Below, in pieces: positions 50,633 through 58,472 of a stretch of DNA of 64,000 nucleotides (positions are counted from its first letter, which is position 1; the number at the start of each line of letters is the position of its first letter). Origin of the DNA: UBA10107 sp963835585 (GTDB lineage Archaea > Nanobdellota > Nanobdellia > Woesearchaeales > UBA10107). The translations under genes and the position numbers were made by a program. The stretch is from positions 310,001 through 374,000 of the forward strand of contig CAWIGF010000003.1 in NCBI GenBank assembly GCA_963835585.1. Reading direction: 5' to 3'. The notes under the pieces are model-generated. The model saw nothing but the letters and a program-made list of their open reading frames with translations. It did no database searches and was not told the origin of the DNA.

Positions 50633-51403
50633 ATGTTTGTAGACAATATCAATCCAGTGCTTGCCACTATTGGTCCTTTTGAGATAAGGTATTATGGCCT
50701 GTTCTATGTCATAGGCTTTATTCTTGCATATTTCATCCTCAAAAAACTTGTTCGGGAACACCGACTAAAGCTTTCGAACGAACTAATTGAGGACTTCCTT
50801 GTATATGCAGGCATATATGGTATTCTTGGAGCGCGTATATTTTATGTTCTTATATACAACGGCGCATATTATCTGAATAATCCTCTTGAAATATTTGCTA
50901 TTTGGCATGGTGGCTTAAGTTTTCATGGCGCCTTGATTGGAGCGCTAATCGGAGTTTATCTATTCTCGAAGAAGCATAATTTTGATTTCCTCAAATTAAT
51001 GGATATTGCTGTTATTCCGTTTGTGCTTGGATTGGGCATAGGAAGAATTGGCAATTTCCTCAATGGAGAATTGTACGGAAGAATCACGTCCGTTCCCTGG
51101 TGTGTCAAGTTCCCTTATGTTGACGGATGCAGGCATCCCTCTCAATTGTACGAGAGTGCATATAGTTTTTTCATTTTTGCAGTCCTTTGGACAATTAGAA
51201 ATAAAAGGATGAGAAAAGGTATGCTTACCTCTTGGTTCATCTTGTTGTATTCGTTATTGCGGTTTTTCACAGAGTTTTTCAGGGCCCCTGATCCGCAGCT
51301 CGGGTTTATAGTATTCGGATTGACAATGGGGCAGGTATTGTGTGTAATTATGTTTGTCGCGGGACTGACACTTTTATACTCCGTAAAACGGCAAAAGTTA
51401 TAA
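50633..51403 (+). CDS. lgt: Prolipoprotein diacylglyceryl transferase
   Basis: 256 residues with about seven membrane segments. Signatures: IRYYGLFYVIGFILAY, IWHGGLSFHGALIGALIGVY (the conserved His and Gly region), LGIGRIGNFLNGELYGR (the Lgt signature), CRHPSQLYES and LRFFTEFFRAPDPQLG. It transfers diacylglycerol to the lipobox Cys of preprolipoproteins. This is a bacterial-type enzyme, found in only some archaea. The TATA box CATTTATTAAA (about 50601-50611) is 26 nt from the ATG. A candidate substrate is the protein at 18306-18845. Confidence 0.93.
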   Translation: MFVDNINPVLATIGPFEIRYYGLFYVIGFILAYFILKKLVREHRLKLSNELIEDFLVYAGIYGILGARIFYVLIYNGAYYLNNPLEIFAIWHGGLSFHGALIGALIGVYLFSKKHNFDFLKLMDIAVIPFVLGLGIGRIGNFLNGELYGRITSVPWCVKFPYVDGCRHPSQLYESAYSFFIFAVLWTIRNKRMRKGMLTSWFILLYSLLRFFTEFFRAPDPQLGFIVFGLTMGQVLCVIMFVAGLTLLYSVKRQKL

Positions 51404-51426
51404 ATAGTTGTTTAAAACAAAAATCT

Positions 51427-51645
51427 ATGAAAATAATTCTTGACCAGAATAAGTGCATCGGCTGCGGGGCTTGTGCTGCGTTGGACCCGAAGAATTTCAA
51501 GATGAAGAAAAATAATTCCAAAATAGAATTAATTGGCTCAAAAGCGACAGATTCGAAGATTTTTGAGAAGAATGCTGAATACACGGCTGATGCACAGGAT
51601 GCGGCTGACTCATGTCCTGTTCAATGCATATCTATGAAGAAATAG
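51427..51645 (+). CDS. Ferredoxin, single [4Fe-4S]
   Basis: 72 residues. The cluster motif is CIGCGAC near the N-terminus plus a distant CPVQCI, so one [4Fe-4S] cluster with the fourth ligand at the C-terminal Cys; the remote second Cys pair may form a disulfide, as in Pyrococcus- or Thermotoga-type monocluster ferredoxins. The TATA box GTTATAAATA lies at about 51398-51407, inside the 3' end of lgt, 25 nt before the ATG. Electron carrier for redox enzymes; the partner is unknown. Confidence 0.92.
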   Translation: MKIILDQNKCIGCGACAALDPKNFKMKKNNSKIELIGSKATDSKIFEKNAEYTADAQDAADSCPVQCISMKK

Positions 51646-51648
51646 TGT

Positions 51649-51939
51649 TTATTTCTGCTTTCCGATTATCATTAAGTTTTCTGGCTTTCCCTTCTGAATC
51701 TCTATCTCAATCTCTTCAAGATCGTTCGCGAAAATATCGGATCCACCAATCAAGTAATTGACGTCCATGCCCTTTATGATTATTTTCTGTATCTTTTGGA
51801 ACTCAAGAAATTTCAACGGAGCTTCTGTTGTTTTGTGGGGATCATTGACAGAAAACAACCTTACAAACACAGGACCCTTACCATCTTCATCCCGTTTCCC
51901 CATTCTGCCCAGGATTAGGCTTTTTGCTTTGTATTTCAT
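51649..51939 (-). CDS. Unknown small protein
   Basis: 96 residues, not recognised, with a KRDEDGKGPVFVRLFSV segment and a strand-rich second half (KIIIKGMDVNYLIGGSDIFA). Soluble. It is convergent with the ferredoxin gene, 3 nt apart, and downstream of the Rel/SpoT gene's end by 51 nt on the opposite side. Confidence 0.45.
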   Translation of the reverse strand: MKYKAKSLILGRMGKRDEDGKGPVFVRLFSVNDPHKTTEAPLKFLEFQKIQKIIIKGMDVNYLIGGSDIFANDLEEIEIEIQKGKPENLMIIGKQK

Positions 51940-51990
51940 CTTAGTTGTTTTTAGAAAATCGTTGGTTTATAAAAATTTGCTTTATGTTAT

Positions 51991-53883
51991 TTAAGCTTCT
52001 CCTATCCTAACGCTCATCACATGAGGCATTGTGCTGAGTTTGTGCTCAATTTCCTTGAGGAGGTCTTCCTTGTCGGCTTTGACCTTCATAATCATCACAA
52101 CGCTTGCATGGTGGGGTTTCATGTTTACTGACAGAACATTAACACCTTCATCTAGTAAAAAATCAAGAACTTTCTTCACCAATCCGTATTCGTCTTCAAC
52201 ATACACATGCATTCCCTTGACCAGAGATGGTGCAACATTCCATTCTGCTTTGACAATCTTGGTCTGATCCAACAAGGTTACATTTGCGCAGTTTTTCTTA
52301 TGCACAGTTATCGCTCCATCTTTTGTCTTGAAAGCGATTATATCGTCTTGGAATTTTGGATTGCAGCATTTTGAAATTTTCAAGGGCCCCTTTTCCTGGC
52401 AGGAGATGTATTTTGCGGTACCTATCTTCTCTTCTGTGTCTTTTCGCGGAGCTCTTTCTTCTCCTTCTATTCCAAGAACATTCCTAATCTTCTGTTTTGC
52501 CTTGTCAGTCTTTACAAACGTAAGCCATGCCCTTGACGCAGAAATCTTAGTTCCTGTTGCAATATTTATTACATCTCCTCCATGCAGCGCTGAATCCAAC
52601 GAAACAACTTTTTTATTGACTTCTGCGCGTGTGCAGTAATCTCCAACCTTGCTGTGGACTGCATATGCGAAATCAATTGGTGTTGCACCCTCTGGCAGAA
52701 TAATAGGATCTCCTTTCGGCGTGAACACAACAATCTCGTCCTGAAACAACTCAATCTTAAGGGATTCGAGGAATTCATGCGGAGTTTTCCTTCTCCATTC
52801 AAGTATCTGTTCCAGCCATGAAATTCTCCTGTCAAACTGCTTATCCCTTTCTGTTTCCTTGTATCTCCAGTGCGCTGCCACACCGTATCTTGCCGTGTTA
52901 TCCATTTCAACAGTTCTCGCCTGTATCTCTGCCGTTGTGTCAAAGGGCGTTATGACATCTGTGTGCAATGATTGGTATCCATTTGGCTTAGGAACGGCAA
53001 TATAATCTTTGAATCTTCCCGGAACTGGTTTCCACATTTGATGGATGATTGCAATTACTTTATAGCAATCAGGAATTGTTCTCACAATTATTCTTACTGC
53101 CATCAGGTCGTATATTTGCTCAAACGTTTTCTTGTCTGTCATCATTTTTTTGTGGATGCTGTAAAAATATTTTGCTCTTGCTGAGACATCGACAAAATCA
53201 ACATCTTCTTCTTTTAATTTTTGCTTGATCGCGTCCAGGATTAATTCTGCCTTTTTCTCCCTTTCTGTCCTTTTTTCATTTATTTTTGCTTTCAATTGTT
53301 CGTGCACTTCTGGATTTATGTATCGTAGTGCCAGATCTTCCAACTCACCTTTTATCGAATACATTCCCAATTTATGCGCCAAAGGAGCATAGACATCAAG
53401 AGTATCTTTTGAAACCCTTTCCTGGGTTTGCTTGTCCATAAATTTTAGGGTCCTCATATTGTGCAGTCTATCTGCTAATTTGATGATAATTATCCTGATA
53501 TCTTTTGTTGTCGCAATAAGCATCCTTCTTAGATTCTCAGCATTTTGTTCTTCTTGGGATTCAAAACTTATTTTAGCCTTCTTTGTCAGCCCTTCCACCA
53601 ATAATGCTATTTCATCCCCAAATTCTTTCTGTATCTCTTTTATTTCGACTCCAGATTGTTCTACAACGTCATGCAGGAGGGCTGCACAGACTGACGACGC
53701 ATCTGCTTTCAGCTCAATGAGAATTTTTGCAACCTCCAACGGATGCGATATATAATCTTCACCTGATTCTCTTTTCTGCCCTTCATGGGCCTTTTTGGCG
53801 AAGTTGAAGGCCTTCTTGACCAAACCCATATTTGAGAATTTGTCGTATTTCTGGATTTCCGCGATTAAATCTTCGATATCCAT
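51991..53883 (-). CDS. Long Rel/SpoT-family (p)ppGpp synthetase/hydrolase
   Basis: 630 residues with full Rel/SpoT domain order. The HD hydrolase domain (1-150) has H47, HDVVEQ (71-76) and KLADRLHNM (D138). The synthetase domain (230-345) has IYDLMAVRIIV, PGRFKDYIAVPKPNGYQSLH and AEIQARTVEM with its catalytic Glu. The RFKD motif is the bifunctional Rel type. A TGS domain (about 378-440), a conserved-Cys segment (KCCNPKFQDD) and a C-terminal ACT domain follow. In the HD domain the usual ED pair reads EQ, which may weaken hydrolysis. Long RSH proteins are rare in archaea. Confidence 0.95.
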   Translation of the reverse strand: MDIEDLIAEIQKYDKFSNMGLVKKAFNFAKKAHEGQKRESGEDYISHPLEVAKILIELKADASSVCAALLHDVVEQSGVEIKEIQKEFGDEIALLVEGLTKKAKISFESQEEQNAENLRRMLIATTKDIRIIIIKLADRLHNMRTLKFMDKQTQERVSKDTLDVYAPLAHKLGMYSIKGELEDLALRYINPEVHEQLKAKINEKRTEREKKAELILDAIKQKLKEEDVDFVDVSARAKYFYSIHKKMMTDKKTFEQIYDLMAVRIIVRTIPDCYKVIAIIHQMWKPVPGRFKDYIAVPKPNGYQSLHTDVITPFDTTAEIQARTVEMDNTARYGVAAHWRYKETERDKQFDRRISWLEQILEWRRKTPHEFLESLKIELFQDEIVVFTPKGDPIILPEGATPIDFAYAVHSKVGDYCTRAEVNKKVVSLDSALHGGDVINIATGTKISASRAWLTFVKTDKAKQKIRNVLGIEGEERAPRKDTEEKIGTAKYISCQEKGPLKISKCCNPKFQDDIIAFKTKDGAITVHKKNCANVTLLDQTKIVKAEWNVAPSLVKGMHVYVEDEYGLVKKVLDFLLDEGVNVLSVNMKPHHASVVMIMKVKADKEDLLKEIEHKLSTMPHVMSVRIGEA

Positions 53884-53978
53884 AAAATCTTGTAAGCAGG
53901 AAGTAATTAAAAGGCTTGCTAAGTTTATTTTTCAGGCTCATAATGCTCAGAAATATACATATCAATCTCTTCATATTG

Positions 53979-53995
53979 TTACTACTTTATAGTTA
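53979..53995 (+). promoter_or_regulatory. Shared upstream box, variant
   Basis: TTACTACTTTATAGTTA resembles the 17-bp palindrome at 24505-24521 with a degenerate right half. It lies 17-19 nt upstream of TTTATAAA (54012-54019). Confidence 0.45.
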
Positions 53996-54011
53996 GAACA
54001 GAATAGAAAGA

Positions 54012-54085
54012 TTTATAAAGCAGAGTTCCTTATTATGGATGTTACGAACATAAGGGGCAAGTACTAAAAAGGCCAAATGCTCCAT
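54012..54085 (+). ncRNA. Candidate structured RNA element, copy C
   Basis: After the TATA box TTTATAAA (54012-54019), TTACG occurs at 54042 and the hairpin GGGGCA-AGTACTAAAAAGGCCAAA-TGCTCC at 54054-54083. It has the same spacing as copy A at 16584-16661 and nearly the same loop (AGTACYAAAA, GGC). The stem differs from copy A but still pairs, one pair through G-U. It lies in the 5' region of the transcript for the two small genes at 54127 and 54243, so it may be a leader element. Confidence 0.4.
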
Positions 54086-54126
54086 TTCACAGAATAAAAA
54101 GTGTGTGCTTAGACGGAAGGATTAAA

Positions 54127-54240
54127 ATGCCTAGACGTCGAAGACTTCAGTCGCTGAAAAATTTTACCTATATTGCAGATGCAGATTCTAACGGGCGTAA
54201 GTGGAAGAAAACCGATAAGTGGAAAGAATTCGTGAGGTAA
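54127..54240 (+). CDS. Very small basic protein
   Basis: 37 residues: MPRRRRLQSLKNFTYIADAD followed by a Lys/Trp-rich end (KWKKTDKWKEFVR). The frame is also open upstream to about 54028, but without an ATG, so the ATG at 54127 (or GTG at 54103) would be used. It stops 2 nt before the ATG of the next gene, suggesting coupling. Not recognised; a nucleic-acid-binding role is suggested by charge only. Confidence 0.4.
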   Translation: MPRRRRLQSLKNFTYIADADSNGRKWKKTDKWKEFVR

Positions 54241-54242
54241 TC

Positions 54243-54578
54243 ATGCCTGACAAGACAACCCTTCCTATTGTGAAAGAAGAAATTCAATCTAGTTTTGTGA
54301 AAGGAATTGTCGGCAGGAATCTTTTTCCATATGTTGTCAGTACGCTTCTTCCTAGTATAGCGGAATATAATCCATTAGTTGAAAAAATTATGCTCACATT
54401 CGCAGAAGAGGCCAGAGGAAGGGCGATTGAAAATATTCCTGTAAGCAATCCTCCAATTGATCCCAAAACTCTTGATTCTTTAGCAGAAACAGTGAGACGC
54501 GAATCACTAATTGCAGCAGCGTTCGTATACATGCTTTTAGAGGAGCAGGGCAAAGCTGACAGAGCAAAAAAAGTTTGA
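54243..54578 (+). CDS. Unknown helical protein
   Basis: 111 residues, not recognised, largely helical (ETVRRESLIAAAFVYMLLEE near the end) with no membrane segment. Its start follows the preceding small gene by 2 nt, so the two are probably co-translated from the transcript that begins near 54040. A hairpin terminator follows at 54611. Confidence 0.5.
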   Translation: MPDKTTLPIVKEEIQSSFVKGIVGRNLFPYVVSTLLPSIAEYNPLVEKIMLTFAEEARGRAIENIPVSNPPIDPKTLDSLAETVRRESLIAAAFVYMLLEEQGKADRAKKV

Positions 54579-54610
54579 TGTGTCATTCATCTTTCTTAGT
54601 TAAAATTTGA

Positions 54611-54634
54611 CCTCCTCCCCTTGCGGGAAGGAGG
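54611..54634. terminator. GC-rich hairpin between convergent genes
   Basis: CCTCCTCCCC-TTGC-GGGAAGGAGG pairs over about nine positions and lies between genes ending at 54578 (plus) and 54656 (minus). A bidirectional terminator is likely; its base composition also recalls IS200/IS605 end hairpins. Confidence 0.5.
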
Positions 54635-54655
54635 CACTTAGGCCATGGAAGAAAC

Positions 54656-54811
54656 TTATACGGAACCGTAGCCCCTCATGAATGCTTCTTCGGCGGGATT
54701 TATTTCTTCATCCTCGAGAAGCTCTTCTTGAAGTTCACTCGAATAGATGTCATCTTTTTCTATCGTGCTTTGCTCGAGCACTTCTTCGTCAATTATGTCA
54801 ACATCTCTCAT
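54656..54811 (-). CDS. Small acidic protein with FMRGY motif
   Basis: 51 residues, strongly acidic, ending NPAEEAFMRGYGSV, which aligns with GAEGGFLRGYEED of the protein at 49437-49610. The two are probable paralogues. AGGGGGTG lies 6 nt upstream of the ATG. Function is unknown. Upstream (54812-55019) is an AT-rich region with several TATA-like runs and no gene I can support. Confidence 0.6.
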   Translation of the reverse strand: MRDVDIIDEEVLEQSTIEKDDIYSSELQEELLEDEEINPAEEAFMRGYGSV

Positions 54812-55019
54812 AATTGCACCCCCTATTGTGTATATTCCGGATATATTATCCGTTGAATATGGTAAGTTAACAAATTATATATAAGCGATGTATAGACCAT
54901 ATATATTAGCAGAAATGTATATATTTTCGTAAAGTTTTTATATTAAGCTATATTACACTTCTAATTGGGGGAATTATATATGGTTTTGACTTTGTCAGTA
55001 TCCGTATAGATTGTTACAG

Positions 55020-55940
55020 ATGAAACGAAGCGTCATACAGCTAGCTGGGCGAACATTGCTTGTCAGTTTGCCGGCAAAATGGGCCGATGCGAACAACGTA
55101 AAGAAAGGCGATGAATTAGAGATAGTAGAAGATGGTCACAGGTTAGTCGTTAATACAGAACAGAAATCATCAGTAGAGACAGCCGAACTTAACGCGGATA
55201 TTCCTTCATCTTTGATCAAAAGGTATCTTTTTGCCCTATACAAAAAAGGAATAGATGAGATTAAAATTACGTTTTCAGATCCGAAGGTAGTAGAAATAAT
55301 ACGAGATACAATTTTGAACGAAACTGTTGGATATGAGATTGTATCCCAAACTCCGAAAAGCTGTGTCGTGAAATTAATAACATCTGGCGGAATGACTGAG
55401 TTCGATAATTTGCTGCGAAGAGTATTTTTGCTTCTCCTTTCAATGTCCGAGGAGGCATTTGATACAATCAAGAAAAAAGAATTCGATCACCTCTTGAAAA
55501 CAGCGTTGCTTGAGAAAACAAACAACAGACTTACAACCGTGTGCAGAAGATCACTGAATAAATGGGGCACAGACACATATTCAAAAACAGGTCCAGTTTA
55601 CTACATTGTCGAAGAGCTAGAAAATGTCGCCGATGAATACAAGTATCTCTGCTACAATCTCAATAGAAATGGGAAAAAATCAGAAATACGACCAGAAGTG
55701 TTGGCTCTTTTAGATCGTGCAAACAAGATGTTTAGGACATTTTATGAATTGTTCTATTCACCTAACCCAGCAAAGTACATGTATGTCCTTGGAGAAAGAG
55801 TAGATTTTATCGAAAAGGTGCATAATTTAATGGACAATAAAAAAATAAATTCTGCAGAGAATTATATAATTCATCATAGCACAATTATCATGGATAAGGT
55901 CTTTTGTATGATGGGGCCATTCCTTGTTCTGGCAAAGTAA
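55020..55940 (+). CDS. AbrB-like/PhoU-like regulator
   Basis: 306 residues. The N-terminus (MKRSVIQLAGRTLLVSLPAK, then GDELEIVEDGHRLVV) is a SpoVT/AbrB-type DNA-binding beta hairpin. The rest is helical and follows the archaeal PhoU-like arrangement, two three-helix bundles with YYIVEELENVADEYKYLC and a C-terminal bundle. Such proteins regulate phosphate uptake, usually next to Pst transport genes, which are absent here. Start at the ATG at 55020; a TTG three codons earlier is an alternative. Confidence 0.85.
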   Translation: MKRSVIQLAGRTLLVSLPAKWADANNVKKGDELEIVEDGHRLVVNTEQKSSVETAELNADIPSSLIKRYLFALYKKGIDEIKITFSDPKVVEIIRDTILNETVGYEIVSQTPKSCVVKLITSGGMTEFDNLLRRVFLLLLSMSEEAFDTIKKKEFDHLLKTALLEKTNNRLTTVCRRSLNKWGTDTYSKTGPVYYIVEELENVADEYKYLCYNLNRNGKKSEIRPEVLALLDRANKMFRTFYELFYSPNPAKYMYVLGERVDFIEKVHNLMDNKKINSAENYIIHHSTIIMDKVFCMMGPFLVLAK

Positions 55941-56915
55941 TTACTCTATATTGAGAATATCTTCAAGCTTTATATTCTTTAATAAAAGATTTCTCTTGAG
56001 TTCATCAAGTATAGCTGTGTGTAGTTCTCTGCTATTTACTGCAATGAATCCCATATCATACTGCATATTTTCCCTGCCCAAAAAGTCTGTAACAACTCCG
56101 CCTGCTTCTCTTACTGTAAGAATTCCTGGATTTACATCCCATGAATTTGTTTGGTAAGGAGGGAAAATAAATGCTTCAGCCACTCCTTTTGCAACGAGCG
56201 CAAATCTATTTCCTGTGCTGGGCACAGTTATTACATGTTCACTAACTTGATATACTGCTTCATACAATAAATCTTTAATCGTCTGCTGAAGAACCTGCCC
56301 CGATACATTTGTTTTGAATTTATTTGTTACAATAAGTGAATCAGGAAGTGCAGTTGTTTTTGAAACGTATATTCTTTGATCAAATTTCTCTCCATTATCA
56401 ATGTAATTCCCATGCATCCTTGCCCCTTTTCCCAAAACTGTTGTTATGAACTCTTTTCTCTTTCTCTTTTCGCTTTCTTGTCCAAATGGTTTGTCATCGC
56501 CGAATGGTTTGTATATTGCTGCGGCAAGAATCTCTCTTGTTGATGCGTTTGTCACATCAGCTTGTATAGTAAAGCTATTCCATCCTTTTGAAAATCCATT
56601 AGATCCATCAATAGGATCGATACCTATCGTATGTTTGCTGTCTGACTGAATCAGCTTATCTCCTTCCTCAGAAATAATTGAGAACTTCAATTTTAAGTCA
56701 TACTTTTCAATCAGAGAAGAGTAAATATGCTTAACTTTTTCTGTTATGTGTCTGTCCGCAGCTAAATCGGCGTTTGTAACAATGCTTTTTCTGCCGCATT
56801 CCTCCTTATACTCTATCTTGAGTCCTTTTTTTCTCAAGTCAAGAGCGATATCCCCTGCCTCCTCAAAAACAGGGCAGAGCTCTTCAACAAAATCTTCTAG
56901 TAGCACGAATTCCAT
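55941..56915 (-). CDS. Inositol monophosphatase-family phosphatase
   Basis: 324 residues. Li-sensitive metal phosphatase motifs: SIISEEGDK (metal Glu), GIDPIDGSNGFSKG and the C-terminal NSWDVNPGILTVREAGGVVT. The family includes inositol monophosphatase, fructose-1,6-bisphosphatase and PAP (3'-phosphoadenosine 5'-phosphate) phosphatase. The longer than usual inter-motif region (about 150-215) with basic KRKRKEF does not settle substrate. The start lies 3 nt after the APH-like gene's stop, so these two are one transcript. Confidence 0.88.
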   Translation of the reverse strand: MEFVLLEDFVEELCPVFEEAGDIALDLRKKGLKIEYKEECGRKSIVTNADLAADRHITEKVKHIYSSLIEKYDLKLKFSIISEEGDKLIQSDSKHTIGIDPIDGSNGFSKGWNSFTIQADVTNASTREILAAAIYKPFGDDKPFGQESEKRKRKEFITTVLGKGARMHGNYIDNGEKFDQRIYVSKTTALPDSLIVTNKFKTNVSGQVLQQTIKDLLYEAVYQVSEHVITVPSTGNRFALVAKGVAEAFIFPPYQTNSWDVNPGILTVREAGGVVTDFLGRENMQYDMGFIAVNSRELHTAILDELKRNLLLKNIKLEDILNIE

Positions 56916-56918
56916 TTT

Positions 56919-58319
56919 TTATTTTCTTCCGGACAATGTATCGACCAAGTCCTTCATTTCAAATGTTGACATTTTCTCTATGATTTCTTTTGCCGCAGCA
57001 AATGCGTCATTTTGTTTTTGGGTTATATTTATCCCAGATGATTTCAATAACTCAAGTTTGTGGCTTGACTTTTCATCGCCATATCTTATGAGTCCCTCGT
57101 AAAAATCAATTATTGGTCTAGCCTCCTTACCTGATCCCTTTAATTCAATGTATTGCTTTAGGAATTTATCATCTACTCCTCTTCTGACACTCATCAAATT
57201 AAGGAACGCCATAAGATGATGCTGTCTTTTTGGAACTTGATATTGACGGGATTTTCTTAAATAATTAAGGAAATCATCAGAAGTATTTGTTTCAAACATA
57301 TTTTTGCCATCAAATTTAACTCTTGTTTTATAGAAGACATAAGAATCTCCTATGTTAAGCCAATCCTCTGATTTGTAACCGTATGCTCCTGTATCTACGA
57401 AATACAGGTTATCTGCTGACATTTGATCTATTATTTTTCCTATGTTGCTTTCATTTGGCGTTCCTTCATTATGTTTTATTACAGCATTCCATGGTGTGCA
57501 GTCAAGTTTTCTTGCATATTTTGACTTGTCGGAAGGCATCAATTCTTTTATAACTGCCCTGATTTGCTTTGCCGATTCTATGTCAGTTTTTGTCAGTTTT
57601 TGTGTGTATTGCGTCGCCGATTCTACCGCTTCTACGAACGCATTTAATTTGTAATTGTTTATGTCTTCAACCATCCTTTCCAATTTTTTTGGATCGATAT
57701 CTTTAGGGTATTTTGCATTTTCCTGAAAAATTGGTATTCTCTTGAAAATCTCTTTTATTATTGTCTTTATCTTTTCCTTTTTGTTATTAAGAATACTGTG
57801 GCTGGCTGCAGAAATTATCTCGGCTATGTTGCTTCCTGGAATTTTTTTTTGAAATTCCAAGTATGCTAAGATTTTTGATCTGGCCAATTCATCTGAGACT
57901 GATGCACTTCCATATTCTTCAGGAAAGAACGGATTATATACATACGGTAGTTTTATTTTCAATTCAGGATTCCTTACAACAAAATAATTATAATCATTCA
58001 GGTCAATTCGAAATATGTCAAGTCCCGTCATCGGAACTATCGGTGCCTTGAGTTTTACGGCGATTTCTCCACAATCTTTCATGCCTCGACGAGCATTCAC
58101 GAATTTCCACATATCTATGCTTGATTCTCTTAACAAAGGTTCTTTCGGCCATGAAAATAGTTCAAGGACACGTTTTTTCAACTCTTTCTGTTTTTCATCG
58201 TCTTGTTGCTTTTCTAATTTAAGAACTAATTTGCTTATCATTAATTTTTGTTCGTTAAGAAGTCTGCTCGCTTGCTCTTTTTCATTCAATCCCAATCTTT
58301 CGTTCAATGGTTCTGCCAA
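56919..58319 (-). CDS. APH/choline kinase-like protein, putative
   Basis: 466 residues. The segment KLDCTPWNAVIKHNEG followed by LYFVDTGAYGYKSEDW matches the D-x4-N catalytic loop and DFG-like Asp of aminoglycoside phosphotransferase/choline kinase folds, with about 25 residues between. The N-terminal 200 residues, including YNYFVVRNPELKIKLPYVYN, could be the N-lobe. A Trp/Leu-rich helical C-terminus follows. The start is a TTG at 58319 with AAGGAGAT 7 nt upstream. TTTATAAG lies at about 58389 and a degenerate shared box at 58416-58429. The phosphoacceptor is unknown; the adjacent phosphatase may share a substrate. Confidence 0.5.
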   Translation of the reverse strand: MAEPLNERLGLNEKEQASRLLNEQKLMISKLVLKLEKQQDDEKQKELKKRVLELFSWPKEPLLRESSIDMWKFVNARRGMKDCGEIAVKLKAPIVPMTGLDIFRIDLNDYNYFVVRNPELKIKLPYVYNPFFPEEYGSASVSDELARSKILAYLEFQKKIPGSNIAEIISAASHSILNNKKEKIKTIIKEIFKRIPIFQENAKYPKDIDPKKLERMVEDINNYKLNAFVEAVESATQYTQKLTKTDIESAKQIRAVIKELMPSDKSKYARKLDCTPWNAVIKHNEGTPNESNIGKIIDQMSADNLYFVDTGAYGYKSEDWLNIGDSYVFYKTRVKFDGKNMFETNTSDDFLNYLRKSRQYQVPKRQHHLMAFLNLMSVRRGVDDKFLKQYIELKGSGKEARPIIDFYEGLIRYGDEKSSHKLELLKSSGINITQKQNDAFAAAKEIIEKMSTFEMKDLVDTLSGRK

Positions 58320-58472
58320 CTTAAATCTCCTTGCATCTAATCAATTAAACATTCCCCCAAATACTTCTGCTCTGTATTTAAGACACTCTTATAAACTTTT
58401 CCATGATGTTTTTATCGTTAAGTAGTGAATTAACCTATTGTATGTACAACATGCTAAGAATACAACCTGTTG

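Noticed and set aside
54035..54067. Ten-codon leader peptide ORF within copy C of the hairpin element
   Set aside because: It lies only about 19 nt from the TATA centre, is not preserved in copy A and is within the range expected by chance.
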